In this document: piece after piece, positions 54,793 to 64,000 of the stretch
How the letters are laid out: every line of letters starts with the position of its first letter
Numbering within the stretch: position 1 is the stretch's first letter
From: Tranquillimonas alkanivorans
Lineage (GTDB): Bacteria; Pseudomonadota; Alphaproteobacteria; Rhodobacterales; Rhodobacteraceae
Assembly (NCBI RefSeq): GCF_900115595.1
Contig: NZ_FOXA01000001.1
Span: 620,001 to 684,000 of the forward strand
DNA: 64,000 nt
Direction of reading: 5' to 3'
Position numbers and translations under genes: made by a program
Notes under the pieces: model-generated
Database searches by the model: none
The model's input: only the letters and a program-made list of their open reading frames with translations
Told to the model about the DNA's origin: nothing

Positions 54793-55911
54793 ATGAAGAT
54801 CAGCATCGAACGCGGCACGCTTCTGAAGGCCGTGGCGCAGGCGCAGTCGGTGGTGGAACGCCGCAACACCATCCCGATCCTCGCAAACGTGCTGATCGAA
54901 GCCGAAGGCGACACCGTTTCCTTCCGCGCCACCGATCTTGATATCGAGGTCGTGGACAAGGCCGCGGCGCAGGTCGAGCGCGCCGGCGCGACGACGGTCA
55001 GCGCCGTCACCTTCCACGAAATCGTGCGCAAGCTGCCTGACGGCGCGCTGGTGCAGCTAACCGACGACGGCGTCTCGGGCCGCCTGACGGTCGAGGCGGG
55101 GCGGTCGAACTTCTCGCTCGCCACGTTGCCCAAAGAGGATTTCCCGGTGATGGCGTCGTCGGAGTACAGCGCAAACTTCTCGGCCAAGGCGCCGGTGCTG
55201 CGCCGGCTGTTCGACAAGTCGAAATTCGCCATCTCGACCGAGGAGACGCGGTACTATCTAAACGGCGTCTACATGCACGTGGCCGAGGGCGAAGGCGGGC
55301 AGGTCCTGCGCTGCGTGGCGACCGACGGCCACCGGCTGGCGCGTATAGACGCCGACCTGCCGGTGGGGGCCGAGACGATGCCGGGCGTGATTGTCCCGCG
55401 CAAGACGGTGGGCGAGCTGCGCAAGCTTCTGGACGACGACGAGCAGGACATCGCGGTGTCGGTGAGCGAGACGAAGATCCGCTTCGCCACGCCGAGCATC
55501 ACGCTGACCTCGAAGGTCATCGACGGGACGTTTCCCGACTATTCGCGCGTCATCCCGCAGAGCAACACCCGCCGGCTGGAGGTCGACGCCGCAGAGTTCG
55601 CCAAAGCGGTGGACCGCGTGGCGACCGTCAGCTCGGAGCGATCGCGCGCCGTGAAGATGCAGCTCGACGAGGACCGACTGGTTCTGTCGGTGAACGCGCC
55701 CGATAGCGGCAACGCCGAGGAAGAACTCGCCGTGGCCTATGCCGACGAGCACCTGGAGATTGGCTTCAACGCGAAGTACCTGCTCGAGATCGCGAGCCAG
55801 GTGGACCGCGAGAATGCCGTGTTCCTGTTCAACTCCTCCGGCGACCCGACTTTGATGCGCGAAGGCGACGACACCTCGGCCGTTTACGTCGTGATGCCGA
55901 TGCGCGTGTGA
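54793..55911 (+). CDS. dnaN: DNA polymerase III sliding clamp (beta subunit)
   Basis: 372 aa from the ATG at 54793 (MKISIERGTLLKAVAQAQSV); a 19-codon upstream extension is not conserved. The ring-shaped dimer tethers the polymerase to DNA. NTIPILANVLIEAEGDTVSF, then TDLDIEV, are in domain 1. CVATDGHRLARIDADLP is the domain 2 signature, and the protein ends with the invariant VYVVMPMRV groove strand. It sits between dnaA and recF as in most bacteria. Confidence 0.98.
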   Translation: MKISIERGTLLKAVAQAQSVVERRNTIPILANVLIEAEGDTVSFRATDLDIEVVDKAAAQVERAGATTVSAVTFHEIVRKLPDGALVQLTDDGVSGRLTVEAGRSNFSLATLPKEDFPVMASSEYSANFSAKAPVLRRLFDKSKFAISTEETRYYLNGVYMHVAEGEGGQVLRCVATDGHRLARIDADLPVGAETMPGVIVPRKTVGELRKLLDDDEQDIAVSVSETKIRFATPSITLTSKVIDGTFPDYSRVIPQSNTRRLEVDAAEFAKAVDRVATVSSERSRAVKMQLDEDRLVLSVNAPDSGNAEEELAVAYADEHLEIGFNAKYLLEIASQVDRENAVFLFNSSGDPTLMREGDDTSAVYVVMPMRV

Positions 55912-55942
55912 CCGGGGCGCGAATTATCTTCGAAAATTCGAA

Positions 55943-55965
55943 AAAACTCTTCTGCGAAGAGTTTT
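55943..55965 (+). terminator. Terminator hairpin after dnaN
   Basis: Perfect arms AAAACTCTTC (55943-55952) and GAAGAGTTTT (55956-55965), loop TGC. The T-tract is part of the stem. Directly downstream is CCGGCGGGAGTATTTCGGGC, a word that I recall as frequent after hairpins in Rhodobacteraceae genomes. Confidence 0.65.
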
Positions 55966-56011
55966 GCTTCCGGCGGGAGTATTTCGGGCAAGAGGAAGGG
56001 GGCGGCGCTGC

Positions 56012-57124
56012 ATGACCTCTCTCTTCATCTCGGGCCTCACGTTGTCGCATTTCCGGTCGCACAAGGCGGTGCGGCTGGCGCTCGACCCGCGCCCCGTGGC
56101 GGTCTACGGGCCGAACGGGGCCGGCAAGACGAACCTCCTGGAAGCGGTGTCGCTGCTGTCACCCGGGCGCGGGTTGCGGCGGGCGTCGGCGGAGGAGTTG
56201 GCGCGCCGGCCCGAGGCGTTGGGATGGCGGATCGGCGCGGAGCTTCATGTGCTGGAGCGGGTGCACGAGATCGACGTTCGCGCCGAGGCCGGGGCGGCGC
56301 GGTCTGTGCGCATCGACGGGAAGGCTGCGCCGCAGGTCGCGCTGGGCCGGATTGCGCGGGTGCTGTGGCTCGTGCCGTCGATGGACCGGCTCTGGATCGA
56401 GGGGGCGGAGGGGCGGCGGCGTTTTCTCGACCGCATGACCATGAGCTTTGAGCCGGGGCACGGCGACGCCGTGCTGGCCTATGAGAAGGCGATGCGAGAG
56501 CGGAACCGTCTGTTGAAGGACGAGGTGCGCGACGCCGGCTGGTACGACGCGCTTGAACAGCAGATGGCTCGGGCGGGGGCGACCATTACCGAAAACAGGA
56601 TCTCGGCGATCGCCCGGGTGGCGTCGGCGCAGGACGAGGCCGAGACGGCGTTCCCGGTGGCGCATCTGGCGCTGGAAGGGGAGGCGCCCGACGATGAGGC
56701 GGCCTTGGCCAAAGCGTTCGCGGCGGGTCGGTCGCGTGACATGGCGGCCGGGCGCACGCTGACGGGGCCGCACCGGGCGGACCTTTCGGCGGTCTATGCG
56801 GCGAAGCAGGTGCCGGCGGGGCAGTGTTCCACGGGCGAGCAGAAGGCGCTGCTGATCTCGGTGATCCTGGCCAATGCCCGCGCGCTTGCGCAGGATGTCG
56901 GGGCGCCCCCGATCCTTCTGCTCGACGAGGTGGCGGCGCACCTGGACGCGGACCGGCGCGCCGCGCTTTACGACGAGATCTCTGCGCTCGGGGCGCAGGC
57001 CTGGATGACCGGAACGGGTGCCGAGCTTTTCGAGGCGCTGGGAGACCGGGCGCAGTACCTCGAGGTCACGGAACGGGAGGGGCTGTCGCAGGTGGCCGGT
57101 CGGTCGTCGCCGGAAGCGGATTGA
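56012..57124 (+). CDS. recF: DNA replication and repair protein RecF
   Basis: 370 aa from the ATG at 56012, with GGAAGGGG upstream; a longer frame begins inside the terminator hairpin. RecF is an SMC-like ATPase that loads RecA at gaps. Walker A is VYGPNGAGKTNLLEAVSLL (33-40). GRGLRRASAEEL and RRFLDRMTMSFEP are RecF blocks, and the signature CSTGEQKALLISVILANA plus Walker B ILLLDEVAAHLDADRR are near the C-terminus. It follows dnaN. Confidence 0.97.
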   Translation: MTSLFISGLTLSHFRSHKAVRLALDPRPVAVYGPNGAGKTNLLEAVSLLSPGRGLRRASAEELARRPEALGWRIGAELHVLERVHEIDVRAEAGAARSVRIDGKAAPQVALGRIARVLWLVPSMDRLWIEGAEGRRRFLDRMTMSFEPGHGDAVLAYEKAMRERNRLLKDEVRDAGWYDALEQQMARAGATITENRISAIARVASAQDEAETAFPVAHLALEGEAPDDEAALAKAFAAGRSRDMAAGRTLTGPHRADLSAVYAAKQVPAGQCSTGEQKALLISVILANARALAQDVGAPPILLLDEVAAHLDADRRAALYDEISALGAQAWMTGTGAELFEALGDRAQYLEVTEREGLSQVAGRSSPEAD

Positions 57125-57173
57125 CAGCGGCTGACCGTGGCGATGAGGTCGCGGCCACAGCCGGAGACGGAAC

Positions 57174-57794
57174 ATGACCATTACGCCGACCGACATCGCG
57201 CTCTATTCCGGGGCGCTTCTAATCCTGTTCCTCACGCCGGGGCCGGTCTGGGTGGCCGTCACTGCGCGCGCGCTTTCGGGCGGCTTCCACGCCGCCTGGC
57301 CGCTGGCGCTGGGGGTCGTGGTGGGCGACGTGCTTTGGCCGTTCCTCGCCATCCTGGGCGTCACCTGGATCGTCAGCGTCTTCTCCGGCTTCATGACGGT
57401 CCTGAAATTCGTCGCCGCCGCCATCTTCCTGGTCATGGGCGGCGCATTGCTGCGCCACGCCGACGCCAAGCTGTCGGGTGACAGCCGCCTGACGCGGCCG
57501 GGCATGTGGGCCGGCTTCGTCGCGGGGCTGGCCGCGATCCTGGGCAACCCGAAGGCTATCCTGTTCTACATGGGCGTGCTGCCCGGATTCTTCGACGTCG
57601 GGAACGTCACGGCGGCGGACATGGTGGTGATCGCCGCGATATCCGCCGTCGTGCCGCTTCTGGGCAACCTCGTGCTGGCGCTGTCGATCGATCGCGCGCG
57701 GCGGCTGCTGAGTTCGCCGCGCGCCCTGCGCCGGACCAACATCACGGCGGGGATCCTGCTGATCGCGGTCGGGCTGGTCATTCCGTTCGCGTGA
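57174..57794 (+). CDS. LysE/RhtB family amino acid exporter
   Basis: 206 aa with about six membrane segments. LFLTPGPVWVAVTARALSGG is the family start (normally TPGPNxxxV). WPLALGVVVGDVLWPFLAIL follows, and GFVAGLAAILGNPKAILFYM carries the conserved NPK motif. LysE-type carriers expel Lys, Thr, homoserine or related compounds; the substrate here is unknown. A single gene 49 bp after recF, it interrupts the usual recF-gyrB pair. Confidence 0.92.
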   Translation: MTITPTDIALYSGALLILFLTPGPVWVAVTARALSGGFHAAWPLALGVVVGDVLWPFLAILGVTWIVSVFSGFMTVLKFVAAAIFLVMGGALLRHADAKLSGDSRLTRPGMWAGFVAGLAAILGNPKAILFYMGVLPGFFDVGNVTAADMVVIAAISAVVPLLGNLVLALSIDRARRLLSSPRALRRTNITAGILLIAVGLVIPFA

Positions 57795-57824
57795 TCCGCA
57801 CCGGGGCGGCCGGAGGGGATGTAA

Positions 57825-60335
<2,511 letters not shown>

Positions 60336-60463
60336 AGATCGGCGGGCGGCGGTTCGACGCCGTTCGCGCGGATAAAGCGGTGAGTTGAGGCCGCGCTGAG
60401 GATAACCGGGCGGCGCAGCATCTGCGTCTTTATCGTCCGTTTGCCCTTATGAGCGGTCGAGCC

Positions 60464-61102
60464 TCAGCGCCCCGTCAGTTCCACCACCGGACCGCCGGCG
60501 GCCGTGGCATCGTCGGCGTCGTGGGTCACCATCAGCACCGGCAGGTTCAGCCGACGGGCACGCCCGAAGACGAGGTCGCGCATCTGCGTGCGAAGGGAGG
60601 CGTCTAAGCCGGAAAACGCCTCGTCCAGCAAGAGCGCCTGCGGTTCGGCCAGAAGCATGCGCATCAGCGCCACCCGCGCCTTCTGCCCGCCCGACAGCGT
60701 GGCCGGGTCGCGGGGACCGAAGCCGGCAAGTTCGATGTCTGCGAGCGCCGCCTCGACCTTTGCCCGGCGCGCCGATCGGCTGCCTTCGGGGGCAAGGCCG
60801 AAGGCAAGGTTATCAGCCACGCTCAGATGCGGGAACAGCAGGTCGTCCTGGAACAGGATGCCGACGCGCCGTCGTTCGGGCGGAAGGTGCGTGATGTCCA
60901 CGCCGTCCAGGCGTACCTCCCCGGTTGCCGAGAAGTCCGACGAAAGCGTGCCGGTGACGAAGGCCAGCAGCGTCGACTTGCCCACTCCGGACGGCCCCAT
61001 TACCGTCAGAACCTCGCCCGGCCGCACGTGGTGATCCAGCCCCACGAGCGCTGCGCCGTTGCGTTGGATCCGCACACCGGCGAGTTCCAGCCCCTCAGCC
61101 AT
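60464..61102 (-). CDS. ynjD: ABC transporter ATPase, YnjD type
   Basis: 212 aa from the ATG at 61100-61102, overlapping the permease gene by 8 bp. Walker A is VMGPSGVGKSTLLAF (36-44), the signature is ATLSGGQKARVALMR and Walker B is QALLLDEAFSGLDASLR, with Ala in place of the common Pro. The insertion FSATGEVRLDGVDIT and the RRRVGILFQDDLLFPHLSVA segment match E. coli YnjD better than ThiQ. It should energise uptake by the YnjC-type permease. Convergent with gyrB across a 128-bp gap with no clear terminator. Confidence 0.85.
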   Translation of the reverse strand: MAEGLELAGVRIQRNGAALVGLDHHVRPGEVLTVMGPSGVGKSTLLAFVTGTLSSDFSATGEVRLDGVDITHLPPERRRVGILFQDDLLFPHLSVADNLAFGLAPEGSRSARRAKVEAALADIELAGFGPRDPATLSGGQKARVALMRMLLAEPQALLLDEAFSGLDASLRTQMRDLVFGRARRLNLPVLMVTHDADDATAAGGPVVELTGR

Positions 61103-62828
61103 GCAGTCCTCTCCGGTTGCGCCATGCCAGCGCCGGGATTCCGAGCGCCAGCGCGAAGGGAAGAAGCGCGGCGGCCGTCTGCGCCACGCTATAGACACCG
61201 ATGGCCCGCCGGTCGCCCCCGGCGGCCAGGGCCACCGCCTCGGTCGTCAGCGTCGCCACGCGGCCGCCGCCGATCAGGAGCGTCGGAAGGTACTGGCCGA
61301 CCGACACCGCCAGCCCCACCGCCGTCGCGGTCAGCACCGGCCGCAGCAGCATCGGCAGCCGCACCCGCCACAGCACGGCCCGCGGCGAGGCGCCAAGCGC
61401 CGCCGCCACCGTCGCGTGCCGGACGTCCCACGCCCGCCACGGATCCCCCAGCGAAAGGAAGACGTAGGGCAGCACGAACACCAGGTGCGCAGCGATGACC
61501 GGCAGCAGCCCCGTGTCGGCCCCCGCCGTCAAAAGCAGCGTCTGCAGGCCCGGCAAGAATGCGATCTGCGGCACGAGCAGCGGCAGGTACAGAAGCCACA
61601 GCCCCCGCCGCGTCAGCCGCCGGCCGCTTCGGTGCTCGGCCTCTAGACAGCCGAGCACGAGGATCAGCGCGATGCCGGTCGAGGCCAGCGCGACGACAGC
61701 GGTCATCCTCGCTGCCTCCGCCAAGCCCGCCCCATGCCGGCTCCAGCTGCGCCACGTCACCGTGTCGGGCCACACGTCCGGGAAACTCCAGAACCCGGCT
61801 ACCGACCACATAACCAGCGCCACGAGGCCTGCCAGCACGGCAGCCGCACTCAAGACGCCGGCCATCAGGCCGAGCGGGCGAAGCACCCTGTCCAGCCGGC
61901 CCCTGTCGCCGCCCAGGATCCAGGCGCGGCCCACCAGCGCCACGACGTGTTCGCCGCCCCGCCACAGCGCCAGCGCCGCCGCCACCAAGGCAAGTTGCAG
62001 GACCGCGCCCGCCGCCGCCACCAGCCGTTGCCCCAGATCGGGGTCGCCCATCCACCGCACGATCTGCACCGACAGCGTATTCGGCGTCGTCGGGCCGAGG
62101 ATCACCGCCGCGTCCACCACCGACATCGAGTACGCCAGCACCACGTAGACCGGCAGGCGGATCTGGGCATAGACGCGCGGGAACACCGTCTTCAGCCAGC
62201 CCGTCAGCCGCCCGTAACCCATCGCCTGCGCAGCGCGCAGGCTGCGCCGTCCGTCGCTTTGCCCCAGCGCGGCGAGCGCCATGAGGGTTAGGAACGGCAC
62301 CTCCTTCGCCACAAGGCCCGCCGTCAGCGACAGGCCCCACGGATCGTTCAGGATCAGAAGGTCCGGCGGCCTGTCCCACCCGATGAGCGGCGCGGCCAGC
62401 CGGAACAGCCAGCCCGACGGCGCGATCAGGAAGGCCAACCCAAAGGCTGCCGCCGCGTGCGGCACGGACAGGAGGGGCGACAGCAGCCGTTCCAGCATGC
62501 CGAAGGGGCGGGTCCCCCACCAGCCGGCGAAGACCAGCGCGACGATGCCGAGCGATAGCGCGGTGGCGGCCAGCCCCGTCGTCAGCGACAGCCGCGCGGC
62601 ATCCGCCAGCCCCGGCCAAGCCAGAAGAGCGCGGATTGGCGCGCCGTCGAGCGCGGTCGTTCCTGCGGCCGGATACCAGCCGAGCGCGGGCAACACCGTC
62701 CCGGCCAGCCCGGCGCAGATCGGGCCCAGCATCGCCGCAAGCGTCAGCAGCGGAACGAACGTCAGCGTGGAGCGACTGGCGCGCAGTGTCGCCCGTGGCG
62801 CGGCGGCCGGAGTCTCGGCAAACGCCAC
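61095..62828 (-). CDS. ynjC: ABC transporter permease with two permease domains, YnjC type
   Basis: 577 aa from a GTG at 62826-62828, 4 bp after the ynjB stop; no better start was found, and E. coli YnjC is shorter (about 510 aa). About 12 membrane spans form two fused binding-protein-dependent permease halves. The first EAA-like loop is RAAQAMGYGRLTGWLKTVFP and the second is VAAALGASPRAVLWRVRLPM. Such single-chain permeases occur in ThiP, FbpB and YnjC; the partner binding protein decides for YnjC. It sits in the cytoplasmic membrane. Confidence 0.85.
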   Translation of the reverse strand: MAFAETPAAAPRATLRASRSTLTFVPLLTLAAMLGPICAGLAGTVLPALGWYPAAGTTALDGAPIRALLAWPGLADAARLSLTTGLAATALSLGIVALVFAGWWGTRPFGMLERLLSPLLSVPHAAAAFGLAFLIAPSGWLFRLAAPLIGWDRPPDLLILNDPWGLSLTAGLVAKEVPFLTLMALAALGQSDGRRSLRAAQAMGYGRLTGWLKTVFPRVYAQIRLPVYVVLAYSMSVVDAAVILGPTTPNTLSVQIVRWMGDPDLGQRLVAAAGAVLQLALVAAALALWRGGEHVVALVGRAWILGGDRGRLDRVLRPLGLMAGVLSAAAVLAGLVALVMWSVAGFWSFPDVWPDTVTWRSWSRHGAGLAEAARMTAVVALASTGIALILVLGCLEAEHRSGRRLTRRGLWLLYLPLLVPQIAFLPGLQTLLLTAGADTGLLPVIAAHLVFVLPYVFLSLGDPWRAWDVRHATVAAALGASPRAVLWRVRLPMLLRPVLTATAVGLAVSVGQYLPTLLIGGGRVATLTTEAVALAAGGDRRAIGVYSVAQTAAALLPFALALGIPALAWRNRRGLHG

Positions 62829-62832
62829 GTCG

Positions 62833-64000
62833 TCACTGGCCCGTGCCGTAGCGGCTTTGCCAGTCCTCGGCGATGCGGGTCGTCCAGCTTGGATGCGGCT
62901 CGGGCCGAACCTCGCCCAGTTCGTCCGGCGACAGTGTCGCAACGCCAAGCTCCAGCGCGTCGAATTCTGCCCGATCTGCGTCGGGCAGCTTGTCCATGTC
63001 CAGCACCGTGCCATAGCCCAGAACCTCGGGGTCCTGAGCGTGCACTTGAGCCACGGGCGACATCAGGAAGTTCGCCAGTACCATGGCCCCGGCCTTTGAG
63101 CCCGAGTTGTAGGGGATGGCGACGAATGACGCGTTGCCCAGGGTACCCTTGTCCAGCACGAAGGTCCGCACCGTGTCGGGAAGCCGAAAGTCCGCGATGG
63201 CGGTCGAGGCCTCGCCGGGGCTGAACGAGATGGCGAGGTCGATCTCGTCGTCGGCGATCAACTGAAGCTGCGCCGGCCCGCTTGCCGGATAGGCCCGGCC
63301 CGACCGCCAGAGCGCGGGCGTCAGTTCGTCGAGGTAGTCCCAAAGGGGCGCAACGACTGCGTCGTAATCGGCGTCAGAGGCAGGGTGCATCAGCACCTCC
63401 GGGTTCTCGACCGCCTCGAGCAGTACCTGTTTCAGAAAGGTGGTCCCCAAAAAGTCGGGCGGCTGCGGATAGGTGAAGCGGCCCGGGTTCGCCTGTGCCC
63501 AGTCAAGGATTGCGCCCATGTTTGGCAGCCGCTCGGGAAGGTCGTCGGTGTCGTGCATGAAGACGACCTGAGCCATGGCCCAGGGCGCCTCGTATCCCTC
63601 GGTCGGGACGGTGAAGTCGGTCTGCACCGTCTTGCCGTCCACGTCGACGTACTGCCAGTTCGGCAACTGCTCGGCGAAGGGGCCAAACAGCAGGTCGGCC
63701 TCTTTCATCGCCTTGAAGTTCGGGCCGTTTATCCAGATGAGGTCGACCGCCCCGTCCGCGTCCTGTCCTGCCTGCTTCTCCGAAAGCACGCGCGTCACGG
63801 CGTCGGCAGTGTCGGCGAGCTTCACGTGCTCGACCGTCACGCCGTACTCCTCCTTGAGGCGATCGCCTGCCCAAGCGATGAAGTCGTTGGTCGCGGTCGA
63901 GCCACCCCAGGCACTCCAATACACCGTCTGCCCCCGCGCTTCGTCCAGCACCGCGTCCCAGTCCGCAGGATCGGGGTCGGCGAGCGCGGGCAGAGCTGCG
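62833..64000 (-). CDS. ynjB: ABC transporter substrate-binding protein, YnjB type (5' end outside window)
   Basis: Open to the window edge; 388 codons are present and the start and most of the signal peptide lie beyond 64000. The first visible residues AALPALADPDPADWDAVLDE look like the end of a signal peptide and the mature start. ARGQTVYWSAWGGSTATNDF, LADTADAVTRVLSEKQAG and DLIWINGPNFKAMKEADLLF match E. coli YnjB from memory, as does LPNWQYVDVDG. It should bind an unknown solute in the periplasm for the downstream permease and ATPase. A GTG at 63951 could be mistaken for the start. Confidence 0.87.
   Translation of the reverse strand, partial: AALPALADPDPADWDAVLDEARGQTVYWSAWGGSTATNDFIAWAGDRLKEEYGVTVEHVKLADTADAVTRVLSEKQAGQDADGAVDLIWINGPNFKAMKEADLLFGPFAEQLPNWQYVDVDGKTVQTDFTVPTEGYEAPWAMAQVVFMHDTDDLPERLPNMGAILDWAQANPGRFTYPQPPDFLGTTFLKQVLLEAVENPEVLMHPASDADYDAVVAPLWDYLDELTPALWRSGRAYPASGPAQLQLIADDEIDLAISFSPGEASTAIADFRLPDTVRTFVLDKGTLGNASFVAIPYNSGSKAGAMVLANFLMSPVAQVHAQDPEVLGYGTVLDMDKLPDADRAEFDALELGVATLSPDELGEVRPEPHPSWTTRIAEDWQSRYGTGQ

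Noticed and set aside
60464-64000. Thiamine transporter thiBPQ
   Set aside because: ThiP/ThiQ likeness is general to fused-permease systems; the binding protein carries YnjB-type blocks and no TPP riboswitch is visible in the window.

Overview
The window is GC-rich chromosomal DNA from an alphaproteobacterium, most likely Rhodobacterales (Rhodobacteraceae). The gene order is typical of that group's origin region: hrcA-grpE next to rph-rdgB-hemW; the minus-strand run hemJ-rho-mnmE-mnmG-rsmG-parA-parB; the plus-strand run maf-aroE-coaE-dnaQ facing away from it; then secB, fxsA, a Tim44-like gene, mltA, smr, hslVU; and further on rpsT-dnaA-dnaN-recF-gyrB. No rRNA, tRNA, insertion sequence, prophage or CRISPR array was seen. 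The gene calls rest on recognised protein motifs; no database search was run.

Layout. 1-7.2 kb: the 5' end of a malic enzyme gene, mutS, grpE, hrcA, rph, rdgB, hemW. 7.2-17.7 kb: the replication and segregation core. parB, parA, rsmG, mnmG, mnmE, rho and hemJ run leftwards and maf, aroE, coaE, dnaQ run rightwards. The 386-bp gap between hemJ and maf holds DnaA boxes, an AT-rich stretch and a dense GGATCC cluster, so it is the best oriC candidate. One perfect parS, one near-perfect parS and one weaker parS-like site flank it at 9.5, 11.4 and 22.95 kb. 17.7-27.7 kb: secB, fxsA, a Tim44-domain gene, mltA, smr, an MFS transporter, hslU, hslV, pncB, pncA, a cysteine-rich copper-storage-type protein and trhO.

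27.8-35.6 kb: eight overlapping or abutting minus-strand genes for a complex I-like membrane arm (NuoA, a cluster-less NuoB-like protein, NuoH, J, K, L, M, N). The NADH module, NuoC/D and NuoI are absent. The proton-channel residues of L, M and N are largely kept, while the Fe-S ligands and the acidic quinone-site loop of NuoH appear lost. This is the most unusual system in the window. A divergent ATP-grasp gene of unknown substrate follows, then pncC, nadE, a lone PIN-domain gene and ggt.

42-47.2 kb: flagellar remnants. motB and flgE run right, while a 46-codon fliC start, flgN-like and flgJ run left, and fliK-flgD run right. flgE loses its last codons exactly where it meets the inverted 5' piece of fliC, which looks like an internal deletion (or an assembly join) that removed the genes normally between them. 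47.2-64 kb: a small-molecule kinase, ubiB, ubiE, mutM, an enoyl-CoA hydratase, rpsT, dnaA, dnaN, recF, a LysE-type exporter, gyrB and a YnjBCD-type ABC transporter that runs off the right end. Genes are tightly packed, with many 4-bp ATGA/GTGA overlaps and several convergent pairs with no gap.
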